From Fragum whitleyi (Eukaryota; Mollusca; Bivalvia; Cardiida; Cardiidae), in assembly GCA_948146395.1 (NCBI GenBank), contig OX411555.1:43299725-43363724 (forward strand): a stretch of DNA of 64,000 nucleotides, read 5' to 3'. The position numbers were made by a program, and so were the translations under genes. Below are positions 45,793 to 56,398 of this stretch, piece by piece. Under the pieces are notes generated by a model. That model did not search any database. It was not told the origin of the DNA and worked only from the letters and a program-made list of their open reading frames with translations. Every line of letters starts with the position of its first letter. Positions within the stretch are counted from its first letter, which is position 1.

Positions 45793-46272
45793 AAGGCCAA
45801 TTCATAAAGGACTTTCTGTGAAAAATATAAAAATCCTTAAATGTAGAAGTGACGTTAACAAACATCGGACGTACGGAAGGACGGACAGACGGAGATGATA
45901 CAAACTTACGTCAATTTCCAGCTGTGTATTAAAATTTAACATCGCTTTGCTTGTTAGTGAACGTGCAATCTTGCATTTGCGAACGTGCAAATTGGTTCAT
46001 TATTTCTTATAATACGCATGATTAGTGTATTGAATCGAACAGATAAACCGTAAGAGGCATTATCAGTGACCGCATTCTTTATAACGAAACTGTTACGATG
46101 CTATTTCAATATGATTACCACTTCAAGAAACAATTGTTCGAAAAAAAAAACGAAATATGTTCAAGTTATTATTCTGAAAAAAAAATCAAGAAATAATATT
46201 TTTATATGAGTGAAATACATGTACTCTGATATTGCACATCTCGGGAAGGTCTTGATTGCCACTTTAAGTGTT
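45793..46272. other. No gene seen
   Basis: AT-rich, with two short A-runs (46140-46150, 46178-46188). Confidence 0.45.
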
Positions 46273-46786
46273 CATGGCTGGTTTACATTTGCTACGGTGA
46301 CCGAACGATATCGTAGCCTGCGATTTATTTTATGTTATTTTTGACATCGTACGATTTTATTTCCTACTGCGTGTGTGTTCACAAAGTCGTGTGGTGTCCG
46401 CACGGGTTTGCATAAAACTGTAACAAAAATCAGCTAGGTGCCCGCACAAAGACTGTGCGATAAGTCAACGTTTAACACAGTAAACTGTGCGGCAACCGTG
46501 CGATCATCCTACGGTACTAGTGCGGGGACCGTAGCATGATTCGTAGCGGCGATTGTGCATTGCCTTTACGACGGGTTTATAGGCCAAGACCTCCGTGTGG
46601 TCTTGCGATTTTTAAAAACTTTTTTTACTAATTTTTATACGAAATCGTAAGGGTCCACGGCACCCTCGAAACCGTGCGATGATCGCGCGAACACCGTATG
46701 CCAACGCACTGGCACCGCGCGATTTTGAGGTTACGGCTAGTTGCGGGCGCCGTACGGGCACCGTAAGCCAAATGTAAGCTAGGCTT
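46273..46786. mobile_element. CpG-rich TIR element
   Basis: The left end TGGCTGGTTTACATTTGCTA is mirrored at the right by AAATGTAAGCTAGGCT. The interior of about 510 bp repeats ACCGTGCGAT, CCGTACG and GGCACCGT motifs and is far richer in CpG than its flanks. No open frame of note. Confidence 0.68.
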
Positions 46787-47029
46787 TAGTAGAAAACAAC
46801 GTTATCGATAAATTGAAGAATGTACCTTTTATTTTCATTTCTTATGGTAATAAATAATAAGTCGATTATCATGAAGAGCAAATCTTGGTTGTTAATTATA
46901 AATGGATCCTAATGTATCCTGCTTGAAAATCAATGAATTATATTCGTTACGTTTTTTGTCTGATCACTTTAAATTTGTAACTCGTCTCAGAAACAGCTTT
47001 ACATTTAAGAAGAATATTTTACACCTATC

Positions 47030-47345
47030 ATGCATTTAATCTGGTTGGAAATACTTTTCGTTTCATTACAAAATGAGCTTGTATTTTGTGACATTGGTTT
47101 TCATAGATTTGGTTTAATACGGCCTGATATGCAAATGAAAAGTAGTTACGTATTCGAAGAAATGAGTGCGCCTGATTTGATGCAGTGTGCCTCTTTGTGT
47201 GTTCTACATGAGTGTCTCGCGATATCCTTCAAGACAGATGAAATGCGCTGCCAGTTCGGTAATAAGGATGTGACAACCATGCATGTCGAATTTCACTTTA
47301 CACACCAACCAGGGTGGACTAGTATTTCTAGATTAGTTTACAATG
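47030..47345 (+). CDS. Gene C exon 1: signal peptide and apple/PAN-like domain
   Basis: The start MHLIWLEILFVSLQNELVFC is a plausible secretion signal. It is followed by an about 80-residue domain with MQCASLC, HECLAISF and MRCQFGN, the two-plus-two cysteine pattern of apple/PAN modules. Donor GTATGT starts at 47346 with phase 1, fitting the Link exons that begin with two bases. The 316 + 272 nt join gives 588 nt (195 aa). An acceptor-like CTCGTCTCAG at 46981-46990 suggests an upstream 5'-UTR exon. Likely a small secreted protein. Confidence 0.75.
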
Positions 47346-47754
47346 GTATGTTCTTTTGACAACTTTGCTTCCAAAAGGGTCGATTGAGCATTCAAACATT
47401 TGGTTGAAATATCAACACTGTCATTTTTGCCATTCAATGTGCTTTTTCTGTCATATTACCTACGATATTTTTCCATCAAGTGACTTTTATATAACTTTTT
47501 AAATCCCTAATTAGAAATTTAAGAATGAATCGTATCGATATATATCGTTATATTTCGCATAGCTCCCCTTGCCAGCTAAATCGATTGACCATCAGAGGTA
47601 TCTTTGTCTTACACGTATGTCAGATCACATTCTAAACGACCTAATCACGCCATCAATTAACGCACGTTTAAGTGGTATTTCTGTCAAATGGGCGTTCGAA
47701 AATGGTTTTAATGTACAATAATGATGTTCAGTGAGAGAAGGAAACTGTAACTCG
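47346..47754. other. Gene C intron 1, start: nothing recognised
   Basis: AT-rich. Confidence 0.45.
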
Positions 47755-48066
47755 ATTTTATTTGAAACAAGATTTTATCTTATAACTATACAAATATCCG
47801 TGTGATAACATCCAATTTGACATTTTTGTATGATATCACATAGTTATTTCTTAGAACAATGACATAATGCCGTTTATTTTTAGAAAATTGCATTTTTGTC
47901 AAAAAACATCGACGAAAAGAAGACAAATAGAAGTTATAAGATAAATGTAATACGTTCTAAGTGTAGAGTATGAGAAATATCTAACTCGGTTGAGAGTTGG
48001 ATGATAATTGTCTCGGCTGAGCCTCGACAATTATCTATTCTCCCAACCTCGTTAGATATCTTAATC
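47755..48066 (-). mobile_element. Palindrome-headed element, copy 3 (reversed)
   Basis: Tail first (ATCTTATAACTATACAAATA, GTGTGATAACATCC), then the palindrome from 47952, centred on TGTCTCGGCTGAGCCTCGACA; its last arm is eroded. Confidence 0.68.
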
Positions 48067-48250
48067 GAGTCTAGAATAGAAATTTTATGAAAATCGCCAA
48101 GACTCGTTTATCATATCTCATAACAGATCCTACAGTCCGACCGCCCAACATTGCAAGTGACGTCATGATTTGTTTATTTCTTAGTTGCTGTGTGAAATAT
48201 GTAAGTTTTAATAAATAGTAAAAACACTAGAATATGACAAGTAGAAAATA

Positions 48251-48335
48251 GCTCAGGTGGTTAGAGAGTTCGGACATACGTGTCCGCCCCTCAAAAGAAA
48301 GGTGATTGAGGTTCGAATCTCTGTCAAATTACATT
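48251..48335 (+). other. tRNA-like sequence (not a confirmed tRNA)
   Basis: A-box ATAGCTCAGGTGGTTAGAG and B-box GAGGTTCGAATCTC are well formed. The anticodon arm (CGGAC/GTCCG) has a loop shorter than seven bases and I could not pair the acceptor stem, so it is probably a pol III promoter module of a repeat. Confidence 0.6.
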
Positions 48336-48654
48336 TTTTTTTGTAATGTTATGATCTTTTTTAATTAATTTTCAATCAAGAAAATAACCAATTCCATTAA
48401 TCTTAAATTGACTCGTTTATTCATTACATATGTAAGAAAACTTCATTTTTTAATGTTTTTTTTTTATCTTTTCTCTACTGATGTGTCAGTATTTCCATAT
48501 TTTCTTTTATCAACTCATAAGTATGTATACATAAATATCGCAAAAATGAAAAAAACGATTTTATTTCAAAGTTTTGTGTAGAATTGCTAATACTAATACA
48601 ATGCATCCATGTTAGAATCTTGAATTTATAAAAAAAGAAAAAAAAATCATTCTT

Positions 48655-48725
48655 TGCGCCGATTCGAACCCATGAACCACGTTAATTGGGCTAGGGTACG
48701 TTACCGATTGCGCTAATTACGACAG
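48655..48725 (-). other. tRNA-like sequence, opposite strand
   Basis: Minus strand: ATTAGCGCAATCGGTAACGT A-box region and GGGTTCGAATCGG B-box. Spacing is tRNA-like, but stems are imperfect. Confidence 0.58.
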
Positions 48726-48822
48726 TTGTATTTATGTGAGTTGAATAACAATTTATTTTGAACTTTGCTTTTGAAAAGTAAACAAAAACTGACGTCACTT
48801 GCAATGTTGGGTGGTTCAATTG

Positions 48823-49260
48823 TATATGTATCGATTTTATCAAACATTTACGTTGTATACGGCGTCGTAGCCGTAAGATGTCGTAGATGTTTAAACATTG
48901 TATAATTATTTCAAAGGCATGTGAGCACTGCTTTTATGCAAATAATGAAGAATTAAGTCCGTATAAACGCTTGCAATCCAAAACGAAAAAATGAGAGACA
49001 TTGAAAAAAAAAAAAAAAAAAAAAACTCCATACCTAGGCCTGTCTAGGCATACTAAGTAGACTTTTTACCAATTCAACCATTCAAGCTCTTTGAAGCTGG
49101 AATCTATTACTACCGAATATGGTTGGAATTGAATATATTGTTTGGTAAAAAGCATGTAGTTAAAAAGGGACTGGGTCTAGTACAGCTTAACCAAAAGTCG
49201 CATTTCAAAAATTCTTTAACGGCAAGGTAAGTTGAACATTCTAGATTCAGAAATTGAGTT
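48823..49260. other. Gene C intron 1: A-run, no exon
   Basis: A run of about 20 A at 49004-49024; otherwise AT-rich spacer. Confidence 0.45.
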
Positions 49261-49407
49261 ATATGCAAAAGGTTTCTATCCTAGTCAGTCTGTGCAGTCC
49301 GCAAAGGTAAGAAGTACCAGGAATCTATTATTAGATGCTCCAGTCGCCGCGATTTAACTGAGAAAAATGTTGAAAGCGACTTAAAACCCCATTCAAACAA
49401 ACAAAAA
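49261..49407 (+). repeat. SINE 3' part
   Basis: TAAGAAGTACCAGGAATCTA, GCTCCAGTCGCCGCGATTTA, GCGACTTAAAACCCCATTCA, then AAAC repeats. Confidence 0.65.
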
Positions 49408-49448
49408 TTAATAAATCTGAACAGTTTTGCTCCTATTTATTAAATTAT

Positions 49449-49606
49449 GAGATATGAAGAGAGTTAATATTAATTTCATAGAGGTATAAAACTAAAAACC
49501 TTATCACACTCGTGTAATAATCCGCTTCGTGATCCGCAGTGTGATTAGGTGTTTAGTTTTTATCTCAATGCAATCAACAAAAACTCTTCATATCTTAATT
49601 AGGGAC
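49449..49606. mobile_element. Foldback element
   Basis: AGATATGAAGAGAGTT at one end and AACTCTTCATATCT at the other. Inner arms ATAAAACTAAAAACCTTATC / GATTAGGTGTTTAGTTTTTAT. Confidence 0.62.
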
Positions 49607-50240
49607 TCGCATGGCATTATTGTTTACCGCTTTTTAGCTTCAATTATTCTATCGAAATATTTCAATGCCGATTATTTGTTTGCTACTATTGTACTGAAAT
49701 AAGCATTTGCTCCTTGACTGTTGATTATTTAAGTAAGACTTCCGTGTTAATCGACCTATTCATGGAGTATTTATAAGGCTGATGGTTACATGTTGTAAAG
49801 GGATCGACATAAGCGTAACTAGGATTTTGAAATGTACGCGCACTCAGAGGGCGACAAACATAAAATAATGTATAGGATAATGGCGATGCGAGGACTATGA
49901 CTAAAGATTAATGTCCCCCGTCCGCTCCCCTTTTCAAGGATTTGAGCGTTGGTCAATAATCAAAACATCGTAACTACAGCTTGTTTCGATGTTATGATCA
50001 TTCATCGACGATATTTTTCAAAAGAAGATTTATTTCTATTACGCACTTGCGTAATGTATCTAATGACAGTAATGCCCTTGATAGAAACCCTTTTGACTTG
50101 CTTGAAAATTTCTCAAGTTAATCTTTTACTTACAATTAAATGATGAAAATTCAAGAATATTCTTTTATTTAAAGACACTCGATATATGTTCCTGATCTAT
50201 ATATTATCCATGTTTGAAAACAATGATTTATTATTCTTAA
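49607..50240. other. Gene C intron 1, end: nothing recognised
   Basis: AT-rich, no exon. Confidence 0.45.
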
Positions 50241-50266
50241 CTTTACGCAAATCTACTTCATTTCAG

Positions 50267-50514
50267 TTTATAACAGAGGAATCTCACTTGGGTCCTACTT
50301 GATACCATTTGAAGATGCAAGGTCAACGTGCGAGAGCGAGAACGCAATTTTGGCGTCAGAGGCAGATTTACTGGAATCAAGGGCTCTTGGTTTGAACGTG
50401 TGTCAGCCAGTTCAGAGTCTTTACTTTGCACTTGGTAGATCGAGAAGGTCTCAAAGTGTCTTTAGACTGTCAGGTAATCTTTTAATCACACTATGCGGCT
50501 GTCTAGGCTTCTAA
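50267..50514 (+). pseudogene. Gene C Link exon, copy 0, truncated by the array junction
   Basis: Acceptor ATCTACTTCATTTCAG ends at 50266. The first 137 nt encode the N-terminal Link half (LIPFEDARSTCESENA, ASEADLLESRALGLNVC). At 50404 the sequence jumps to array DNA that lies about 290 bp beyond the stop in the intact copies. The frame then runs out to a stop at 50514 without the two C-terminal Link cysteines. It differs from the intact copies at several bases, so it is an older, separate copy. An alternative donor CAG/GTAATC lies at about 50472. Confidence 0.7.
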
Positions 50515-50715
50515 ATGTTGTCCCTTTAAAGTCGTAACAAATTGTAGAAAATGTCACGCACAGGCTAATGTGTGAAACTGTTGGAAATGTCACATATAGG
50601 CTAAATCGTCGTTTGATTAAAGTGAATCGGACAAACAAGAAAGGGGGAAGAGACGTATTTTCAATTCAACGACTAAACCTAACATGTTTAAAGAAATGCT
50701 AAGATTATGTCAGTA

Positions 50716-51134
50716 CAGTTAAAAACATCGTGAAATTGACATTGATCTCGATCAGAACCATTCCAAATCGCTCACTCAGCGCTCCATTCATTCATTCCTA
50801 ACACTCACTCAAATCATTCAAAAACGCTCCAAAATCACTAAAATATATACGATCAACAGCTAAATTCAAAATAAACATAAAAGTTAAATCGCGATTTCAC
50901 TAACATATTTGAAATTGTAAGTGTTTGATTGGTTCTTGAAGAACGAGAACGCTTTTTATAGACCTTGTATGCATATTTTATTAAAGGGAGGAAATAACAT
51001 CGCTGAAAAAAATTAGCAATGTTTGATTACCTCCCTTTAATTTCACCCAAAACTCGCTTAACACACTCATTCAATTTCATCTTAAAATCATTCCAAAATC
51101 ATTCATCTTGTCAATTTCACGATGTTGATAACTG
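50716..51134 (-). mobile_element. Family 1 MITE in tandem unit 1
   Basis: 419 bp, TA flanks, CAGTTAAAAACATCGTGAAA and GATGTTGATAACTG ends. Same insertion at 56399 and 62082, so it predates the amplification. Confidence 0.88.
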
Positions 51135-51586
51135 TACCTGTGGTCGAGAGATAGAGCGTCGGTATTGAGATCAAGAGGCAACAGGTCCGTTCCTTGGGGC
51201 GGCTATCGATATCGCATTTTGCAAAATTAATACAATCAGGAAAAGTAATGAATGTTTTCGCCATGTAGCTGAATTGAGAAAAATTGTTTTAAGCTGTAAA
51301 AACTTGTTTATCCCTCGTTGTTGAATAAAAAAGGTCTGAATCTTTTTATTTTTCATGCCTGCCGGTTGCAAGGCGTAATATTGTGGCGGGATCAGTTACG
51401 TCAAGCGGATATAGTCCACAAGTCCAATGGACAAACATGACAGTGTGTTACAAATTGATTCTAGACTTGGTAGGATATTTTTCCAAGACTACGTAGCGCG
51501 TTTTATTAGAACCATACTCAGCCTTGCATGGTTTCAGAAAAATTGCCAGGTTTGAATATGAGCTTTGTCCAGAACAGATCTCTTAA

Positions 51587-51807
51587 CCCTTTGCTGTTTA
51601 ATCCCTGCTTTTTACGTGCCTGTGCTTTTATGACTGAGAAAACATTGTGAAAAAAGAAGAAATTGCTTCTGACAAGCAATTTCTTCTTTTTCCACACTAT
51701 TTTCTACCCTACTGAATGGTTATTTTTCAAATTATACCCACTTTTAATTTTCGTCTGCAAAACCTTTGAATTTGGACAGGTCCAAAATTTTGTAAAACAA
51801 GAAAGGG
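51587..51807 (-). mobile_element. piggyBac-type MITE in tandem unit 1
   Basis: 221 bp between TTAA sites (51583-51586, 51808-51811), CCCTTTGCTGTTTAATCCCTGC start and AAGAAAGGG end. Opposite orientation to 10520-10740. Confidence 0.9.
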
Positions 51808-51811
51808 TTAA

Positions 51812-52419
51812 AGTGCACTTGGTCTTGGGTTAAAAGCAATGGATCAACTCTTAGAAAAGCCTCATACGATCTATAGATAACATTATACGCCAAACCCACT
51901 GAAAGATAGGTAAAATGGTTATGTTTGTGAAGTTTCGGACATCCGAAATTGAGTCAACCTGAGAAAAACCTAGGCAAATAAAAAGTGAACATTGTATGCT
52001 TACTAGTGGACAAAAATGTTTGTCCAATCAACTTGATTTTTACCGAAATGATTGTCTTCATGTAATCTTTGACCAGCTTTAAATTGTTAAGAAGGGTCAA
52101 AAACTTAAGACACGAGGTTAAACCTGAGAACAACTTTGAAAATTAACCATGAATTAGATGTAAAGGATTTTTTAAATGATTTTAGATGAAACCGTAACTC
52201 GGTCACGGGGTCAAAATTCTAGAAATAACTGCATTTGCTCTCTAGAAGCCATATCTTTTATCAAATCAGAATGATTATGTTGGTTTTTAAAACAAACATT
52301 TTTGCTTTAGCTTTGAAATTATCCCCATTGTGACCCTCTTATTCAGACTTTGATTTTTGGCGTAACTCTAGACTGGTAGCCGTTTCTTATATAGAGGTAC
52401 ATTATTGAAAATATGTAAT
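51812..52419. other. Tandem unit 1 spacer: no gene
   Basis: Degenerate TTGACC / GTCAAAA words suggest an old satellite remnant; no exon. Confidence 0.4.
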
Positions 52420-53020
52420 AACAAGAGGACAAAGAGGGCCTGTATCGCTCCACTGGCTTTAAAATCGTTAGACTTTCATTAAATAAAGCTTACTTTAAAT
52501 GAATACATTAACTCCGAAATCTCCTAAGACCTATCTAATAATAATTAACTGGTTCTGGTCCATATTGCACCAAAATATTCAATCACAAAGAACCTGCAAC
52601 CCTTCACCCATCTTATTAAAACATATGGTTCAGATGGAGATGTCATTCGGAAATTTAGGGCTCAAAATAGACCCTGCCCTGCCACGCCCATATTTATGGA
52701 CCAATCTAAATTCTTGAACAATTTAGGTAAAGGGTCACTAAAGGAACATTTTGGTAAAGTTTCATTGAAATCGGCCCAGTGATTCAGGAGGAGATGTCGT
52801 TTAAAGATTTCGGGCTCAAAATAAGCCCTGCCCTGCCACGTCCATATTTATGGGCCAATCAAAATTTCCTGAACAATTTAAGTAAAGGGTCATTAAAGGA
52901 ACATTCCGGTAAAGTTTCATTGCAATCGGCCCAATGGTTCAGGGGGAGATGTCGTTTAAAGATTTCGGGCTCAAAATAAGCCCCGCCCTGCCACGCCCAT
53001 ATTTATGGGCCAATCCGGCG
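52420..53020 (+). repeat. Satellite-bearing element, head and ~155-bp units, no tail
   Basis: Head ACAAGAGGACAAAGAGGGCC. GAGATGTC recurs near 52636, 52791 and 52946 (about 155-bp spacing), with CCCTGCCACGCCCATATTTA. The two plus-strand frames here (52499-52717, 52779-52979) are read-through of the units. Confidence 0.72.
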
Positions 53021-54424
53021 GTATTACGGAAACTGATGATTAATGCAGCTTTATTGTTATCGCTCTGTCGGTCCAAGGGTTACGAACGTATTAGGTAGTG
53101 TGCAAATCAATGTTCTAAAACTTATTAAAAATTACGCACAATTATCTGAATAACAGAAGACAAGAAAACCTCGTCATTTCAAATCCCTCGTTAGACATGT
53201 TGCTGCAGACACTTTATATGTCATTGGGATTTCCCCGTGTTCTCTGAAAATGCCGTTTATAAACGAGGATAGTCGAATGACCTTTTTGAAATAATTTCCG
53301 GTAGCGTCTATTTTCACTTCGGATAAAATACACGTAGATCTATTTTAAGACTTTAAGAAAGGGCTATTTCGATATTTTATCTGTCAGAGCTGTATAAATC
53401 ACTAAGAATATCCGTCAATCAAACCCGACTCGCCCAAGTACAAGCATCTATTTAATCGTTAGAAATAAGGAATAATGGAGGAGAAAAGTGCCTTATCGAA
53501 TCTATATAAATATAAAACACTCTTGTCCATCGGATATTAACAATGAAATATAAAAATGAGAGAGAAAAAAAATAATTATAGCAGCAATTTATTATTAGTT
53601 TGCACGAATTTAATTCTTGCAAACCTAAACTAACCCCATCTGTTTGAAATTGATTATCAAAGAGAAAATAACAATATATAAAAAAAAAAAAAAAAACTTG
53701 AAATTTCCATTATATCTTAGACAAAAAACAAGACAGTGCGGACAAGTATGTACGAAGCCTGTAGTTGGTATTTTCCCTTTTCAAGAATAGTTACATTTGT
53801 ATCATGCGTTAAGAGTAATAAACATAAATATATATTTATATACTGTAACAATAGAATGCACTTTTATAGGTTAACACGATGTAGAAAGTGAATGAAAAAC
53901 ATAACAATATAACAAGCCCTGCGTTCTGGGCAAAAAACGCTCGCAAACGCCCGGAAACCGAACACCGCCCTGCACGTGGGTACAGGTGCAGGGCGGGGCA
54001 ACAACCACCAAACGCCCCACAAACGTCCCCAACCCGAACGCAGGACAAAGCAAATAAATAGATCAAATTAAAGTTTTGTAAAAAATGATATTTAGCAATG
54101 CGTAGAAAGGAAAATTATCCTTTATGGGACTATTCACAATATGCTATAAATCTGCAAAAACACAACCAAAGAAAAGTATTCTTCCAAAATCTAAAGAAAA
54201 ATCAAGCAAAAAGGAGATAACCAGAGATCCCCGTTAGAACAACACAATCCGTCAGCGAATGATATCCCTGACTGAGTGTTATGTAATAATGGATTGTATA
54301 ACCTTTGAATAACTTTATAAAACCTCATAACTACAGTTTGAATGAGCTGTAGCTATGAGTTTATTGACTCTATTATAAATATTTATTATAATCTTATGAA
54401 ATAAATCGCATAATCCATTTTTTT
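53021..54424. other. Tandem unit 1 spacer with GC-rich hairpin
   Basis: No gene. 53910-54050 is much more GC-rich than its flanks and contains the hairpin CCGCCCTGCAC / GTGCAGGGCGG and outer CCTGCGTTC / GAACGCAGG pairs. A run of A lies near 53681-53697. Minus frames 53836-54066 read through the GC-rich block. Confidence 0.5.
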
Positions 54425-55246
54425 TTATGAGATAGAAATAGTTGGATTATAAATGGTTTTTCTACGCTTCATAAACGCTTTTACAACGTATTTTGCTGTC
54501 CTACGTACATGGTGTAATAATAAGTAGCATAGCCTTTGCTCTGGAGATAACTGCCTGTATACATCAGTTGTAATTATATCAGTGAAAACTTCGTTTCGTA
54601 TATCGCAATAAAATTCACATTCAATTACAAAATGCTGTTCGTTTTCGATTGCGGCACTCGAACAAAAATTGCATATACGCATATCGATCGTCTCACTAAT
54701 ATACCTCCCAGTCTCAATTCTTAATGGTAGTATTCCACACCTTAGTTGGGCAAGTAGGGAACGTTCATTCTTCTGTAGATTAAGTCTTACATAGTGTTCC
54801 GTCGAGAATTCCGTTTTGAACATCTTGTATGTACGAAGTTTCGGAGTACATTCAATATTATTTAACCATAATACACTGAATAGTTGTTTGATTCTCATTT
54901 CAGCTTGAGCTATATTAACGGGTTGTTTATTTGTGAAATGATGTGATAAATCTAGCTTCTCTTATACGGTCTTGATATCGCTACACCAATTATTTGCACA
55001 TCTTTCATAGTCTACCTCAAAAATTTTCTTCAGGAGTCTATCACGAGGCATTTGCAGAAGTCTATTCCAATATCGTATGATGCTTATCCATTGTCTATAT
55101 TGTGTTGGTAGCCAGCCAGTGTCACCGACCAGAGCATTCACAGGGGCAAATCTATGAACGCCTAGAAAATACCGCATACATCTGTTCTGAATGTTATCTA
55201 GGCACTTATTGTAAGTGCCTGTAAATAACTGATCCCTCGATTTCAA
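54425..55246 (-). pseudogene. LINE (non-LTR retrotransposon) 3' fragment in unit 1
   Basis: Two minus-strand pieces, 54962-55246 then 54425-54898, separated by a stop. The first has QNRCMRYFLGVHRFAP and GDTGWLPTQYRQW, a motif downstream of the reverse transcriptase in many LINEs. The second has LRCGILPLRIETGRY and a Cys/His cluster (ICNFC, ENEQHFVIEC) typical of the C-terminal zinc-knuckle region. The catalytic reverse transcriptase is missing, so it is a dead fragment. Family not assigned. Confidence 0.72.
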
Positions 55247-55524
55247 GATTCTAGATCCAAGTTAATTGATACATTGTATTGAAAATCACAGCTAAAAAGT
55301 GTGAAAAACTTATACATGCGTTATAACTATAACAAAAGGTGTAAAAACAAACTATTATTACGTTTGTAGATAGTTGACATTACTCTAGCATTTGCCTTTC
55401 TTTGACTAAGATAGGGTTGAACGACAAAAAAAGAAATATAGTTAAAGCGTTTTATTTTGGCGTTAAGGTAAGAAAAAACAATCATTAATTGGTCTTAACT
55501 TTACGCAAATCAACTTCTTTTCAG
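55247..55524. other. Intron sequence before the Link exon
   Basis: AT-rich. The last about 45 bp (TTAACTTTACGCAAATCAAC, TTTTCAG) match the intron end before copy 0. Confidence 0.5.
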
Positions 55525-55796
55525 TTTATAACAGAGGAATCGCACTTGGGTCCTACCTGATACCATTTGAAGATGCAAGGTCAACATGCAAGAGCGAGAT
55601 CGCAACTTTGGCGTCAGAGGCAGATTTGCTGGAATCAAGGGCTCTTGGTTTGAACGTGTGTGGGTTCGGCTGGCTCTCAAATGGCCGGATCGGAAAGGTT
55701 TTACAACGCCCAAGCCCGTGTACGTCTTACCCGTTCACTGAAGGTGTAATTTATCGTGCCAGGCAACCTGCATCTAATGTGTGGTGTACGCTTTAA
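55525..55796 (+). CDS. Gene C Link exon, copy 1: complete terminal exon
   Basis: Acceptor TCAACTTCTTTTCAG ends at 55524. The 272 nt encode an about 90-residue Link (Xlink) domain: GSYLIPFEDARSTC, TLASEADLLESRALGLNVC, GFGWLSNGRIGK, PSPC, GVIYRARQPASNVWC, then stop. The four Link cysteines and the C-G-x-GWL signature are all present. Link domains are C-type-lectin-fold modules that bind hyaluronan in vertebrates; the ligand in this animal is unknown. Joined to 47030-47345 it gives a 195-aa secreted protein. Confidence 0.83.
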
Positions 55797-55836
55797 GGAT
55801 AATTTTAGTCCACGCGTGACATTTAAAATATTTTCG

Positions 55837-55842
55837 AATAAA
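55837..55842 (+). terminator. Polyadenylation signal after Link exon copy 1
   Basis: AATAAA 41 bp after the stop. Confidence 0.65.
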
Positions 55843-56086
55843 CGCTAGGCAAAAGACTCAGCCCAGTCTGAGCATCAGCACTGTCTGACCAGATTATTTA
55901 CTATGCACATTGTAGATAAATAAAGCCTCAAAGTATCTTTAGAGAGTCAGACAAGCTCCTACTTAAACGATGTGGCTATATAGGCTGCAAAGTGTTTGCA
56001 TCTCGCGTAAATGATCCTGTGCGTGGCATTTCCAACAATTTCAAATATGAGCAAATTAAAGACTCTGGCCTGTCTGTGCATATGCA
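55843..56086. other. End of tandem unit 1
   Basis: Contains the near-inverted words AAAGACTCTGG (about 56058) and CAGAGTCTTTAC (about 56095) around TGTGCATATGCACA, so unit boundaries sit next to a small palindrome. Confidence 0.5.
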
Positions 56087-56398
56087 CAGCCAGTTCAGAG
56101 TCTTTACTTTGCACTTGGTAGATCGAGAAGGTCTCAAAGTGTCTTTAGACTGTCAGGTAATCTTTTAATCACACTATGCGGCTGTCTAGGCTTCTAAATG
56201 TTGTCCCTTTAAAGTCGTAACAAATTGTAGAAAATGTCACGCACAGGCTAATGTGTGAAACTGTTGGAAATGTCACATATAGGCTAAATCGTCGTTTGAT
56301 TAAAGTGAATCGGACAAACAAGAAAGGGGGAAGAGACGTATTTTCAATTCAACGACTAAACCTAACATGTTTAAAGAAATGCTAAGATTATGTCAGTA

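Larger units (their letters stand above)
48133..48822. mobile_element. TA-target TIR element carrying two opposed tRNA-like units
   Basis: The left end CAGTCCGACCGCCCAACATT GCAAGTGACGTCA is mirrored by TGACGTCACTTGCAATGTTG GGTGGTTCAATTG, flanked by TA (48131-48132, 48823-48824). 690 bp. Contains the tRNA-like units at 48251-48335 (+) and 48655-48725 (-). Confidence 0.82.
50404..56086. repeat. 5,683-bp tandem unit 1
   Basis: Repeats at 56087-61769 and from 61770 to the window end with very few differences. Each unit contains, in order: a family 1 MITE, a piggyBac-type MITE, a satellite array, a GC-rich hairpin, a LINE fragment (-) and a complete Link exon. Unit 1 differs from units 2 and 3 at several shared positions (for example TTAA versus TAAA before the piggyBac MITE), so units 2 and 3 are the youngest pair. 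Confidence 0.93.

Noticed and set aside
48251..48335. True tRNA gene
   Set aside because: Promoter boxes are good, but the anticodon loop length and acceptor stem do not fit; annotated only as tRNA-like.
52499..52979. Two frames repeated in unit 2
   Set aside because: Satellite unit read-through; their duplication follows from the 5,683-bp array.
53836..54066. Cys/Gly-rich minus frames, repeated in unit 2
   Set aside because: They cross the GC-rich hairpin; two overlapping frames are equally open, which argues for composition rather than coding.
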